Shown: positions 13,217 through 25,890 of the stretch, one piece after another
Layout: each line of letters opens with the position of its first letter
How positions within the stretch are numbered: the first letter of the stretch is position 1
NCBI GenBank assembly: GCA_012861695.1
Contig: JAAOOA010000002.1
Coordinates: 24,923,398-24,987,397 of the forward strand
DNA from: Trematomus loennbergii
Lineage: Eukaryota > Chordata > Actinopteri > Perciformes > Nototheniidae
Length of the DNA stretch: 64,000 bases
Direction: 5' to 3'
The notes under the pieces: generated by a model
Told to the model about the DNA's origin: nothing
Databases searched by the model: none
What the model saw: the letters and a program-made list of their open reading frames with translations, nothing else
Translations under genes and position numbers: made by a program

Positions 13217-13740
13217 ATGGCAAGGCAAGTTTATTTATATAGCACATTTCAACACAAGGCAATTCAAAGTGCTTTACAAAAATGACAGACATTAAGAGCA
13301 TTAAGAAGCATATTATAAAATGATATCTAAAAACACTAATTTAAAAGCAATGATATAAAATGACATTTACAAACACTAATTTAAAAGCAAAAATAAAAAG
13401 CAAAGATAATACAAGTTACAGTGCAGTTTAAGATATGAATATATCAATTAAAAGCAGCGGCAAAAAGAAAAGTCTTCAGCCTGGATTTAAAAGTAGTCAG
13501 AGTTGCAGCGGACCTGCAGGTTTCTGGGAGTTTGTTCCAGATATTTGGAGCATAATAACTGAATGCTGCTTTACCATGTTTAGTTCTGACGATAGGGACA
13601 GAAAGCTGACCAGTCCCAGAATACCTGAGAGATCTGGATGGTTCATAATTTAGCAGTAGGTCAGAAATGTATTTTGGGCCTAAACCATTCAATGCTTTAT
13701 AAACCAGCAGCAATATTTTGAAATCTGCCATGTTTAAACC
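13217..13740 (-). mobile_element. 3' fragment of a CR1/L2-type LINE
   Basis: On the minus strand an open frame (13731 to 13444) reads DFKILLLVYKALNGLGPKYI, then NIWNKLPETCRSA and FKSRLKTFLF. This is the C-terminal tail typical of fish CR1/L2/Rex-group reverse transcriptases. It is followed by a 3' end with 'gtgctatataaataaacttgccttgcc' (about 13217-13245). The rest of the ORF is missing (5' truncation, usual for LINEs). Two diverged ~50-bp tandem units lie at 13300-13400. Confidence 0.8.
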
Positions 13741-15852
13741 ATAGAGGATGTCTATATTTAGTGCAACATTGACTTTACTAAATTGTCAACATACGGTATG
13801 AGCATGATATGTGTTTTCCAGTGAGCATATTCCCTACTGAATGCTCTGTTACCTACAAACACTACTCTAATGTTGTCATTCATGATAATATTTATTATGT
13901 AAAAAACTCAATGGAACACTGACGCTGGAGTTTCTCCTTGTATATTGAAATGCAACGTTGATTTTGTGTCTCACGTAGACAGTAATGACTGCAGTTTTTC
14001 AGAGCCGAGTCTAAGCCATTATTGGAAGCTCATTAAATGGATAAAATGTAAACCTTTGTTGTGTAAAAACTATTACAACAATTATATACTGGAACAACAT
14101 CAGGGATATGTTTTAGAGCAGAGACATAAATAAAGACAGTTAGCATCATAATCCATCAACTAGATTAAAGTCAGTCAATCAATCAGTCAAAATGTAGGTA
14201 TAATTCAAACCCAGGGTTAAAACCCAAAGTGTAAAATATTTGAATCAACCTGATGATGGATGTGGCAATACCTTTGTAAACTTAGGCACAACCACTGACT
14301 TAAAAACTCAAATAGACCTCGAGTTTCTTGAAAACTAAGTACAGTTAAGCTGCAGGGACTAAACTTTAGAGAGAATATATCAGAACTGCAGTGCACTCAC
14401 ATACAGTAGAACCTCTTAATACAAAGCTCATGATATGGATCAGCAACATGAAAGCAATATTAATAACTTAAGCAGGGATGATGGGAAATGGAACTACTGT
14501 ATTAGTGCGCACAGTGAAATGTGTTGTTATGCAGAGGAGTAATAAAAAGAGCAAAGGTGAAGCACCCATTTACATAAGATATCTTAATAGCCCTCTTAAC
14601 TGTGTTTTTTGCTATTTACAGTGCTATGGAAAGTAACAAGTCCTGAATTCTAGGCCAATTGTGTTTCAGGTACATGTTTTAATAGATTGTTTGCGTAAAA
14701 ATAGTAGTTAATAGCATTTAATAATGATAGAATATGCAAAGGATAAGTACGCATCTTGCATTGCATTATTTGAATAATAATAAAAAAGAAATTGCTTTGA
14801 TTGTGATAAACTAATTTGAATAACAAAAGAGATTTTTTTGTTGTTTTGTTTTGTAGAGCAGTTACAACTTCTTGTTCTTTTTTCTCCCAGACAATAAAAG
14901 TTCACCAGAAAGATTACTACAGAATAGAGAAAAAAGAAAACAAGACACTGAGCAGAACCATGATGGTAAAGCAACTCACGAAACAACGACAGCTTCATGC
15001 GCTCTCTAGTGGGAGGCAACAGCATCTACAAGAGGTTCATTTCATTACTTTGTTTTCTTTTTCAACAGACGTGATTTTTTGTTGTTTGTGCCATAAATTA
15101 TATATAAATAATATTTCAAACACAGAAAAATCCCATACTTATGGAATCAAAGTTTTTAAGCTCTGTAGGGATTTATATTAGAGTAGACAATAAAAAGTGT
15201 CATTAAGAAATATAACCCAGAAATCCATGCACAATTATGTCAAGCCATACAACACGATTTAATCACATTTGCAGCAAGCAAATCTCATTACTATATACTA
15301 CACAAATTAATCTGTACAGAAGGACAACAAATGTACATTTTGGTACAAGAAATAATAGTTTGTAAACCCCAAAATATAATGTCACTACAAAGGAAGAGAC
15401 TGTTGCTGAGAAACCGATACCACATCCAGTAAATCAACGTAATTAGAAAAAAGTAAATTTCTGCAGCAATGGCTACTTCTAGACTTGCATTTTGCCTTTA
15501 AATGAACTGAAATTAAAAAAAACAAAAGCATTCATGAATGACCCAGCCCCAAAAGGCAGTCTGCTACAAGGCAGAGCACAGCACCAGGAACTAGTTACAG
15601 ATAATGTGCATTAAATTATGAATTTGATGTGAGGTGCAATCATTTTCAAAAAGCTACTTTTTAGATGGATGATAAAATAGATGGTATCGCAGTTGTTCTA
15701 TCCTAAAAAACAACAAATGTTCAATGATGTCTTCCTTTTATGTCCTCTCAAATTGAGCTCTCAAAATTGTGACAAATTACAAAGAATATTAAATGACCTA
15801 TTAATTCACTATACATTCACATTATTGCATTAACACCAGTGACTGTAGATAC
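13741..15852. other. Spacer downstream of trappc6a
   Basis: AT-rich sequence with no recognisable exon, RNA gene or clear repeat. Short ORFs here lack family features. Confidence 0.5.
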
Positions 15853-15858
15853 TTTATT
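15853..15858 (-). terminator. trappc6a: Candidate polyA signal of trappc6a
   Basis: TTTATT on the plus strand reads AATAAA on the minus strand, about 360 bases downstream of the trappc6a stop codon. Confidence 0.4.
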
Positions 15859-16216
15859 AAAAAGCTCGGCCAGGTCAGGTAGGGCCAGGCTCCAATTATT
15901 TGTGAAAACTACATTTGAGAACACCATACGTTATTTCAGTTAACCATACTCAAATAATAAAAACTCACAAGAAATAAAACAAATTGTGTTCGGTGTCAGA
16001 GTATGACAAGGGAAGGTAAGCCCTGAATCCTTTATGCCTTTTCATCGGCACCTTGTTTTTTAGCGGAACCTGCCTAGTCCTCTTTGACTTAGTTGTGGGA
16101 ATCAGGGTGATGTTTGATTCCATCTGTGGTTGGACAGGAACTACTATCTCTCTTAAGGATTAACTGAAGCCTTCAGGGCCCTGCTTATCTGCTCCAGGGT
16201 AGCACAGAGGATCAGG

Positions 16217-17592
16217 TCACAACTTCTGGACCACCACTTGGAACTTACCTGGAAAAAAAAATGTCAGAGGGATGAACCATTTGTAGGATCTTAAGAAAGT
16301 AAGTGTGTTATTTAAGCGAAGCTAATGACTCTCAACAACATGTTCTGACCTGACCAGCCAAAAACAGTTCTTACAACTTGCATGAGTAACATATTTGGCT
16401 AGGATTGTTATAGAGGCATGAATTGGTGTTTGGAAAGTACTTACAAGATGGCATAACAGAGACCTCGGCTGTCACCACGCTGTCCATACCAAGGTTAGAA
16501 AGAGCTCCTCTCACCACACCACAGGAAAAAGCGAGGTACTGAAAGAAAACACAACAAATATAAATTAGCACTATTTATAAATGAACTCTTATTTTGTATG
16601 TAGTATGCAATACAGACAGACAGACAGACTAACCTTAGGAGCCTGATCCAGGTACTGTTTTCCACTTGAGAGCTGAGTTAGAAAAGAGAACTTGTTGTCC
16701 TGCAGGACATAGGTACCCTGTGGCAAAAAACATGCATTTGTAGTAACAACCATACTAGCAAACAATATCATGTTTGAATCAACACTTGATACGAGTTTGC
16801 ATATATTAGTTTCTTAAATGACCAGCAAGACGTCTTTAATTGCAGATGAAGATCTAACAAAATGATCTGATCGTAGTACATTTTTTATTGAAGATGATGG
16901 TATTCTAGCTCTTCTTTTCAATAATTAGGTCAGGTATGTATCACAAATTAGGTCCCAGTTTCCTGTATACAATAAAGACTATTGTTAACTTTTATTTTAC
17001 CTGATGGTTTGTTCTGAGGTTGTCAACCTGCCTCCTGAACACCTTGGTCCAGAAGTCTTTACAGACAAACTTCATTACATCCAACTCATCCTTGAAGCTG
17101 GGAGAGTCCCTGGTCAACCTACACAGAGCAAACATCAACACAGGCATGTTATGTAGGTATGGATTCATGCACCACAGCATTTAGTGTTTGGCATACAGAA
17201 TATGTGTTTATATGCTTAGCTACCTCTCAATGATTCCTTGTCCCACCCTGAAGCCCATGCTTTCAAGGACAGAAACACAGACAGCTCTATCCTAAAGGAA
17301 AGGAAATGCAATCTATTTATTTGCACAGTACACATATGTATAGGGTTTGCTAGTATCTACAATGCACCTATTAACTAGCATATTAAAAAATAGAAAGTGT
17401 GTAGCAAGGTTTATACAGAAAATAGTGCATATCCATACTAAAGTTATCCCTTATACTAAGTCTCAGTTGATTGTTTGACGCCTTTACTGAACACACCTTG
17501 TTATCCATCTCCCCTTTACTGGATTGCTGCTCCGTGTACATATGTGAGACGATCTCCATATGGAGAAAGTCAAACAAACACTCGTCTGCCAT
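16217..17592 (-). CDS. trappc6a: TRAPP complex subunit 6
   Basis: Six coding exons on the minus strand: 17592-17497 (exon opens at 17594), 17291-17224, 17118-17001, 16717-16634, 16538-16445 and 16248-16217. All introns are GT-AG with matching phases and give 163 residues, close to the ~159 of human TRAPPC6A/6B. Recognisable blocks are ECLFDFLHMEIV, VLESMGFRVGQGIIER, ELDVMKFVCKDFWTKVF, NLRTNHQGTYVLQDNKF and the C-terminal FQVVVQKL. This is a Bet3-family subunit that pairs with another Bet3-like subunit in the core of the TRAPP complex, a Rab1/Rab11 exchange factor at the ER-Golgi. Wording (LFxFLH, SVLE, GTYVLQ, RGAL, VVTA) is nearer 6A than 6B, and bloc1s3 is the divergent neighbour as on human 19q13. 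Fish annotations may call it trappc6bl. A noncoding 5' exon ending at 17899 (cagttgacag|gtac) is likely. No defects. Confidence 0.93.
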
Positions 17593-17899
17593 TCCTGCCA
17601 AAAACAAAAATCAAACCATAAAGCCCAATATAACACATAAGCTAAACAGTTTCACGTAACCTAGTTAGCTGTGCCTCAAAAGACAAAATCAACAGTAAGG
17701 GGACATTGAAAACCCTTAAAGACATTAGCGTTAGCTTGATCGATAGCGCCAGATAGATGGCTCGTGTTTTTTGCTGGCAACATTGTCCAAACCTGGTTTA
17801 GCCTGTATCAGTATATAAGGACAAAACTGTGGATTTGTATATAACATGTGTTGCAGTTACAATACATTAAACAGAGTAAAACATTAAATGTTCTGTACC

Positions 17900-18310
17900 T
17901 GTCAACTGACTGTAGCTACACGAAGTAAACAGAAGCTTGTTTCCTGGATTGCACTCGATATTCTATTCAGGGTACCCCTCTGGATCAGGAAGGCGGAGTT
18001 AGCGTGAATTTAACACTGCAATTAAGTTGAAAAGCACCTGGTGGCAGCGCCTTACATGCTGTTACAACAATCACACATCCAGTTACATAATACTTTGCTT
18101 TTGTGGGGAACACCAAACTTAGAGCGTGTTTGAGAATTACGTAAAATTATCGGCATACGCCAGTTCAATGACAAACGGACCCATGATTAGATGAGCGGTA
18201 TGAGACGTCAGATATCACATGACATCCAAGCTCAGATCGGATTGGGTCTTGGAAAACAAGCCACTTCCTTATTGCTCATGTGATTTGTGTTTATGATATT
18301 ACAGAGAAGG
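17900..18310. promoter_or_regulatory. Shared trappc6a/bloc1s3 bidirectional promoter
   Basis: The 5' noncoding exon of trappc6a (minus) and the first exon of bloc1s3 (plus; donor ctag|gtaagt at 18384/18385) face each other across a few hundred bases. The interval has ACGTCA (18205-18210, half CRE) and two copies of the M-box/E-box TCATGTGA, at 18215-18222 (reverse orientation) and 18276-18283. MITF/TFE-type factors bind this motif and drive lysosome and pigment-organelle genes, which would suit a BLOC-1 subunit. Exact start sites cannot be read from sequence. Confidence 0.5.
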
Positions 18311-18550
18311 TTTGACAGTTTGTTGATTATTGGACCTTATACTTTAACATTAGCTTTTAGCGAACATTGTTCTAAAGTTTCTAGGTAAGTGCATTTGTAA
18401 CGATCAAAGGGAGGCTGATATGTCTGGATCTACATTACCTAATCTTGACTCAATGTTATCGTTATGATTATTATCAATACAATGTTTAGCTACAGTGACA
18501 ATATACTTTGTGTATCAACTATTTTTTAATTGTAGCTAACCTGGTTTGAT

Positions 18551-18719
<169 letters not shown>

Positions 18720-18723
18720 AGAC

Positions 18724-20351
18724 ATGTCCAGCAGTTACCAGATAGTGGTACAGGGCGAGGCCTCTGAGACAGACTCTGATGATGAAGTGTACATCACCTC
18801 CATGACTCCCCAAACTGCCACCGTGGGAGCAAAGGTTGTCTGCATGCTGTCTTTGTTTGAGTGGGATAGAGAGATGAAAGCGTGTCAACAATCATCAACC
18901 AATACCTCCACACCATCTGATATAAAACAACTATCTGCTGTCTGTGATATTCTGAATGCTGTCAGGTTCCTGGGGAGGCTTCTGAAACAGACAGTGAGGA
19001 TGAAGAGGAGCAGCCGGGCCGAGCCTCCTCTCTGAGCCAGGAGAGCACTCAGATTCTCAGGAGAGACCTTCCTCCTCTTATCGTAGTGAGAGACCATCCT
19101 GATATCCAGTCCATAGTGGAAGACAGGCCCAGTCCCACACACAGGCCACAAGGTGAGGAATACTATAAAGAAATGGTAAATTAATGGTTATACTTAGGGT
19201 AATACATATGTTATGATAATATATATAACCTGCAGAGTTTGCTTAACTCAGAGGTCCATTTACAGTACCTGCTTCTCATGATGCTTCATGAGTGAGTTAA
19301 TAATCTGGCTGCATAAATGCATTGATGTATGAATAAAACAGATGCATTTCGTCAGGTTGAGAGTTGGTTTTGAGTATCTTGTTACAAACGTCACAAATGA
19401 GCCTCTAGGTGAACTGTAATCGTCATCTTAAAATAAAGCAAGTAATCAAAAGTCAAAATGTTGATTCTGACAATACTTTTTTCCACAAAGAGGTGAAATT
19501 TGATTTTATAATAGTTGCTCCATTTTGGATTAATATTAAATAGAAATATTCATAAAAAATAGAAAAGTTGAAGTTAAAATATACACATTTTACTACAATA
19601 TAATACAAAAACAAATATAAATAAATATGTATATTACAATATGCATATAGTTGTGTATAATTATTAATAACCATATTAATGCTGAAAAACAATTGTGTTG
19701 GAAATGTGCATTATATTAAAGTAATAATGCCAAAAGCAGTATTGCACAGTTTATTATTTAATTGTATTTAAAAGTAAATGCAGTTCCATGGATGGCTTCA
19801 AACAAATAGATAAGCGAACAATGAAAATTAGGTTTAGTTCTCAGTTTTTTCAGTATGTATTATTTTTTTCCAGGCGACACCCTTTTACAACAGAAGCTGC
19901 AGGAGTCTAACAGCCGGCTGTATTCTGATGTGGGACAGACACTACGGCATGTTTATGGCAGTGCCAGTAGAGAGGTTTGTGTTTTTTCAGCACATTTATT
20001 ATCAGATATATTAATTTGGAATACAAAGGTCTTACAAATCGCCTTTGTAACACATAATTACAATATAAGCATTTGCAATATCCTATTGTAAGTGTCCTGT
20101 AACAGTTTATTGTCTATGGTTGTAATGCCTTCATTCAATTTTTTTCCTGACTGTTTTTGTTGAAGGTGCAAAGTGCAACATCTCAGCTGAATACTTCGCA
20201 GGGCGCCATCATCAATGCCTCCCACAGCATCAGATTAATCCTGGATGACCTAAAGGCTGTGTCCGAGAAGATTGACATCATTACCAGCTGTCAAATACTG
20301 CCAGATATTCACATCAACAATCAAATCAATAATACTACTTCTGTACCTTAA
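18724..20351 (+). CDS. bloc1s3: BLOC-1 complex subunit 3
   Basis: Four coding exons, 18724-18834, 18966-19152, 19874-19974 and 20166-20351, join in phase to 194 residues (human about 202). Two acidic GEASETDS repeats are diagnostic, at residue 11 and again just after the first intron (GEASETDSEDEEE). They are followed by LRRDLPPLIVVRDHPDI, a coiled-coil segment (TLLQQKLQESNSRLYSDVGQ ... ASHSIRLILDDLKAV) and IDIITSCQILPDIH, which aligns with the conserved human C-terminus. The protein is part of BLOC-1, which sorts cargo from endosomes to melanosomes and other lysosome-related organelles; human loss causes Hermansky-Pudlak syndrome type 8. The start is the first ATG after the acceptor at 18720-18721. 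The 131-base intron 18835-18965 has a weak donor (AAG|gttgtc). If it is retained, the frame ends early at 19035. Confidence 0.93.
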
Positions 20352-20728
20352 AGAAACAAATCAAAATATATATTTAAAATATTAATGTCATAATGGATAT
20401 ATTAGTATTGAAAAGCAGAGAGTAGGTTTCAATCTAGAAAAAAAAAGCTTGCTTTATTACAGTGTTTACAGATAATACATAGGCATGTAAATAACCGTGT
20501 CTATTGAACAACTGCACACTTTCCTGATCTGTCTTTCTGTATTGAGCTCTTGGAACATTTTTGTAAAGATATGACGTTCTGTAGTTCTGTTTCCTTGCAC
20601 TATTTTACAATATTTATTTAACACAACATTGTACTCTGATTTTCACAAGACAAATCCTTTTGCATTCTTTACTGTCTTCTGATCCTCGATGCTTCATTGA
20701 TGTGGTTTTGAATAACAAAGTGGTGGTG

Positions 20729-20775
20729 ATTAAAAACAATTCAGATTTGTTTCCACTTGAAATGTGTTGTTTATT
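20729..20775. terminator. Convergent polyA signals of bloc1s3 and microprotein gene A
   Basis: ATTAAA at 20729-20734 (plus) could end bloc1s3. TTTATT at 20770-20775 reads AATAAA on the minus strand and could end the transcript carrying exon A. If both are used, the two 3' UTRs meet or overlap. Confidence 0.35.
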
Positions 20776-20883
20776 AATATACAGTTCTAACAAACAAAGC
20801 ATATAACAAGTAATCGGCAAATACATGCAGTTATTGCATACATATTACAGGAAGAATAACATTTGTGTCATGCTCAATGTGTT

Positions 20884-21138
20884 TTAAAGGTCCCCTATTA
20901 TACTGTTTTTATCAATATATTATAGGTCTCAGATATATACAAAACACGTCTCTGAAGTGTTCGTTATGACATCATAAAGTAGCCAGAATCTGATCAGCTC
21001 ATTTTCAGACAGGTTTTTATATAAATGGATCAGGACAAAAAGTGAGCGAATCTTTTTTCCTGAAACTTTCAGAATATCTAAGAAACAGATGTAGAAAAGA
21101 CATGAAGAAGTAGATTTTGCCTAATAGGTCCCCTTTAA
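20884..21138. mobile_element. TTAA-flanked short DNA element
   Basis: TTAA at both edges (20884-20887 and 21135-21138) encloses ends starting AGGTCCCCTATTA and, read in reverse, AGGGGACCTATTA. These match the common fish 'AGGGGACCTATTATG' repeat. It is about 250 bases and non-coding. The termini and TTAA duplication suggest a piggyBac- or Kolobok-mobilised MITE. Confidence 0.6.
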
Positions 21139-21410
21139 CTTATAGTAGATCAACAGCTCATAATGTGTTCCCAGTGTTGGTATAACAACTGCTACCTTAT
21201 GGAAAAATACTTTAGCTTTGAGATAACCTCAGTTAAAGACTAACAATAGGACACATACTACTTATACAAAAGGCCTGTCACTTCAAAGCACTCTGTAATT
21301 TCCTTCTGATTGTCCATCCATACATCCATCACTAAGGTGCTGTCCCATTTAAACATTAGTCCAACAAACAGTAAACAATTTAACCATGAATCCATCCAGT
21401 GTGTGGCATG

Positions 21411-21550
21411 TCAGACGGGTGTGTAGATATAAACCAACACTACTACCAGCAGGTTGAGAACTGCGCCCACAATAACCGTGAGGCCAAGCATGTGTTCTGG
21501 ATCCACCTTCCATCTGTCTAAATTAGGAACATGGTCACTGGCTGGGCCCC
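21411..21550 (-). CDS. TUNAR-like microprotein A, last coding exon (partial)
   Basis: A minus-strand exon begins after a clear acceptor (ctctctttcag, AG at 21552-21551). It carries the last 45 codons: a polar lead (HVPNLDRWKVDPEH), one hydrophobic segment MLGLTVIVGAVLNLLVVVLV, then YIYTPV and stop at 21411-21413. The pattern hydrophobic-VLNLL-hydrophobic-VYIYT-end is that of the TUNAR (BNLN) microprotein. It is predicted to be a single-pass ER/plasma-membrane peptide with the C-terminus a few residues past the membrane. The upstream exon(s) with the start were not found. Mammalian TUNAR is reported to bind SERCA2 and affect calcium; whether copy A does so is inference. Confidence 0.65.
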
Positions 21551-22319
21551 CTGAAAGAGAGGAGAGAGCTGTGTAGTGTGGGATTATCAGATTCACTCTT
21601 AGTGTCTGAACATGTTGCCGCCACCAGATGGCAGCAGCGATACATAAATTACACCACTCACAAAAACAACACAAAACCGTTGTGTTCTCGGGATCATGCA
21701 TTCATAAGTATAGGCTACTCAAGTGGCAGTATAACATTATCAGCATCAAAATGTAATCCATCAGTTAAAGGTAACACTGTGCAAAATGGCCCAATTCAGA
21801 ATACTGTATATTACTGGATTACACAAATTGATGCATTCACGTGTACATACAATTTTGTTGCTGTACTCATAAAAAAGGATAAATTATTTGTTAATCGTGT
21901 TATATGAATAATATATGAATCTCCAATTTAATTACAAATATCTCAAATTGTACTTGTATTTGAAGAAATGCTCAAAATTACTTTCCACCACTGGTCTGGA
22001 GTAAAATTAAGTAATGTTATATTTCATTTAGTCAAAGACACAGATTATATGTTTGTTTTACATGTTATCCCTTTATCTATTATCATGAAATAGTTACAAT
22101 ATGAAGTGTTCTCACCAACATGCATTTTTTAAGAAAGTAAAAAAATTATAAATCATTTGATGAGCTAAAATTCTAAAATGTACCTCTCTGCAGTGTCCTC
22201 TATCATTCTTCGGCTCCGATGGCTCCATTTTTCAGAACTTAAACTCACTCAGCACAGTAAAAATGACTTTAACCTGTATTCTGTTGAGTCCATTAACAAA
22301 AAGATCCAAATATTCACAG

Positions 22320-23665
22320 GGATGATCACTGGTGGGACTTTGTGGCCCAGCTGTCTTGGTGCTGTTAGACCTGACAGCTGCCTTTGACACTGTGGACCAT
22401 AGCATCCTGCTGTCACGGCTTGAACAGTCCGCTGGCATCACAGGCTCTGCCCTTGCATGGTTCAGGTCCTACCTGACAGACCGTAGCTTCTCGGTACAGC
22501 TAGGTGCCTTCTCCTCTGCCAAAGCCCCTCTTACCTGTGGGGTTCCCCAAGGCTCGATTCTGGGCCCCATCCTTTTTTACTGTACATACTGCCCCTAGGT
22601 TCAATACTCACAAAACATAACATTCTCTTCCACTGCTACGCCGACGATGTACAGATCTACTGCCTCTCAAGCAAATGTCACACACTCACTACAGCAGTTG
22701 ATGGACTGCTTAGCAGAGATAAAATCCTGGCTGAGCAAAAACTTCCTCAACCTCAACGAGAGCAAGACCGAGGTCATCTTTTTTGGACCGCAACCTCCAG
22801 CCTCTCCGGTTGATATTCTGGGCTCTATCAAAAAAAACATCCTCCCCTCGGTCATGAACCTTGGAGTGACCTTCACTAGCACTTTTAAATTTGACAAGCA
22901 GGTCAGCACCGTAGTAAAATCCTGCTTTTTTTAAATAAGACTATTGGCCAAAACCAAGTCGTATTTATCTTTAATGACTTAGAAAGGGTTATTAATGCCT
23001 TTGTAACCTCGAGACTGGACTATTGTAACGCTCTGTATGTGGGTATGGACCAGGCCTCAATTAAACGCTTACAGCTAGTCCATAACGCTGCTGCACGTTT
23101 GCTGACTGGCCACAAAAAGTGCGACCACATCACCCCTATTCTGGCCTCACTACACTGGCTTCCAGTTCGGTTCAGAATTGATTTTAAAATCCTTTTATTG
23201 TTTTTAAAGCACTAAATGGGCTGGCTCCGGCCTATATAGCTGAACTGCTCCAGCGCTACACCCCAGCCAGAGCTTTAAGGTCTGCTGACCAGCTGCTGCT
23301 GGTAGTGCCCAAGACCAGGCTAAAAACCCGAGGGCACCGAGCCTTCACAGCAGCTGGCCCTAGGCTCTGGAACACTCTGCCCCTCCATGTGAGGTCGGCC
23401 CAGACCCTAGGGGTTTTTAAATCTAAACTAAAAACACACTTCTTCTCTCTGGCTTTCTAGTTAGAGCGGAGCACGACTCCTGACTTTTCCGTGTGTTTTA
23501 TTTTTATTTGTTTTTTTAAGATATATCTGTTGTAATTTATTGTCGTTTATTGTGATTTGTAGTAATGTGTTTTTATTATATGTACAGCACTTTGGCTCGA
23601 CCAAAAATCGCTTTTAAATGTGCTATATAAATAAAACCTGATTTGATTTGATTTGATTTGATTTG
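22320..23665 (+). mobile_element. Decayed CR1/L2/Rex-type LINE (reverse transcriptase remnant)
   Basis: The plus strand shows reverse transcriptase blocks in several frames: [33 protein letters not shown] (near 22540), the catalytic YADD box (near 22640), LNLNESKTEVIFFGP, then SRLDYCNALYVG and HNAAARLLTG. At least three frameshifts and stops break it. The 3' end is 'gctatataaataaaacctgatttgattt' with a (gattt)n tail at 23638-23665. The 5' part is missing. It is a dead copy. Confidence 0.9.
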
Positions 23666-25087
23666 TGCTCCAGCGTTATCTCTCTGAGTTAAAGTCTTCT
23701 TTATCCTCTCCTCCCAGGGCTCCAGAGACCCACAGCTCTGTACTTGGTGGGAGAATAAAGGCATTCTGTTTTGTTTCGCCGTGCGGCTAATGGCACAGAC
23801 TGTCTCACAAGGCCAAGAAGCTGCTCCTCTGCCAAGTCACTTTTCTGTGTCAGGTGATATAATGTTGGCTCTTAGCTTCCTCTGTGTGTGTGTTTTTTAT
23901 GTGTGTGGTTTGTGTGTTACTGAGAGAGGGAAGGGGCCTCAAATACTTTGTGCTAACATCATTAGTGACCTCATATTGGTGTGTATGTGTGTGGATTGTA
24001 ATTACTGCTTTTGTTAGTTTGAAAGCTCTTTATACAGATAAAGAAACTCCCCATAGAGAAATGTGTACTTCCAGCCACTGTCAAACTACCCCGATATCCT
24101 TTAGGGAATTTGTTTCTGTTTTACGGAATGATACATTTAATTGATCATTGAATCATTTAAACCGTTGCAACTTGAAATGATTATTAACTGACCCTCACGA
24201 GGTGAAGCACATCCATCATGCTCAAAGCACACAGAAGAGTGTTTGCCATTAGAGAACCTTGATATTAGAGATACCCTGAGACTTCATTTCCTGGAAAGAA
24301 TAAGGGGTAAAGGTGAGGTGTTGGGGTGAAGCTACCTTGGGCCATTTGTCAGCAAATGCCAATAGTTTAGTCTATGGAAAAGTTTAATTGGACTTAATTG
24401 GCCTCTGAAGAAATTATATCTTGCAACATCAGCTTTAGGTTCAAAATTGCACAAGATAATGATTGATGCCATAAATAAAGAAAATGGGGATTAAAACATG
24501 GGGGTCAATATTTTGAAGTACTCAAGTTATATACATATAATTTTTTTTGCATCTACCATTTATGAAACATCTGTGATTCCACTATCATCATTTAGAAGTG
24601 TTTAGTGATCTTCAAATTGTAATGCCTTATACTGACTTTCTATTACTTTGTGCAACATTTATCTAAGATAAGATACAATAAGATTGACCCAGAATTGATT
24701 ATTTTTTTGTTGGAAGAAAGTGTTAAACACAGTTCATAATAATGAGAGTAATATAATAAATAACAGAAACATCTATATCCTCTAAAATGACCATAACGCT
24801 TATTCAACACTGCATTAAACAGGATTCTATATAACTTGATATGCTATTTACTGTATATATGTTATTTACTGTCAGTAACTAAACAAAAATGTTTAAACAA
24901 CTGGAAATAACTAATTGGGAGAGAAATACAAGACAATAGGGGGAGTGCAAGAAGCGATTAATCAATTGATCTGGGACTCTGATGGGATGAAGACGACATA
25001 ATTATAATAAAACCCTGGGGACGTGTGAATCATCTGAAGAACCTGCTGAAACAACATTTCTCACATCATCAGAAAGATATCTCTCTT

Positions 25088-25091
<4 letters not shown>
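23666..25091. other. Spacer, no gene seen
   Basis: AT-rich sequence with short chance ORFs only, between the LINE and a GT microsatellite. Confidence 0.5.

Positions 25092-25178
<87 letters not shown>
25092..25178. repeat. (GT)n microsatellite
   Basis: Pure TG dinucleotide repeat directly upstream of repeat copy 1. Confidence 0.97.
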
Positions 25179-25181
<3 letters not shown>

Positions 25182-25194
25182 TTTGGGGGTAACC

Positions 25195-25890
25195 CTTGAC
25201 CCCATTAACACGGGAGCGCAAACGGACCGAATTCGTTATCAAAAAAGTCTTCCGTTCACACACATTCGGCTCATTTAATGTGTCCGTTCACACGAGACCA
25301 CTGGAGACGCTGTAGTACATATGCCGGGCCTATAAGTGGCGCTGTACTTCCGTACGAGACCGCTCGTAAGCGCTGGAGTTGCTGTAGTACATATGCCGGG
25401 CCTGTAAGTGGCGCTGTACTTCTGCCACAAAATACACCAAAAGCAGCGAAGAAGACCCCCGAGCATGGTTGCCATGGTTGCCCTTCTGTTTATGCCCCGC
25501 GGTGGATTTAGCGACATGTAGTTCATGTAATTCTCCATGTCCACTTGTTGCTGATGGTTGTGGTAGAGGAGCTGTAGATTTTGCATTAACATCTGTAGCA
25601 TGGTCAGTAGCAGTAGCACTAGCAGTAGCTACTGACAGTAGCTACTGAACATGCTACAGCAGTGAGCAGCAGAGGTGATCGTAGGAAATGATCGTATAGG
25701 GCCTACACACGGAGCCGTTTGCCCCTCAAGAGCTTTCCGTTTGCAGATCTATCCACCTTGGGACCCGTTATCGTTCGCGGGGTCCGTTTCCGCGGTTCCG
25801 TTACGGCCTCGTGTGAACGAACGGTCTATACGCGAGAGAAAAGTAGCAGATACAACCCGTTTTGTTCTCGTGTAAACACCGCTTCTAGGT
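25195..25890. mobile_element. Interspersed ~0.68-kb repeat, copy 1
   Basis: This copy is highly similar to 29613-30298. Its edges are related inverted ends (start near 'attaacacggga', end 'ctcgtgtaaaca'). It has two tandem units around 'gctgtagtacatatgccgggcct', and an inner inverted repeat (25593-25611 against 25641-25659, one mismatch). A minus-strand frame (25619-25275) reads LQNLQLLYHNHQQQVDMENY in both copies and may be a leftover of an autonomous element, possibly PIF/Harbinger. Confidence 0.7.

Noticed and set aside
18835..19035. Read-through of the bloc1s3 second intron into a longer ORF
   Set aside because: It puts the second GEASETDS acidic repeat out of frame; splicing 18834 to 18966 keeps phase and restores similarity.
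22178..22934. Reverse transcriptase frames as a functional gene
   Set aside because: Several frameshifts and stops, missing N-terminus and endonuclease, and a (gattt)n tail show a dead LINE copy.
25275..25619. 114-codon minus-strand ORF as a host gene
   Set aside because: The same frame is repeated in the second copy at 29.7-30.0 kb, so it belongs to an interspersed element.
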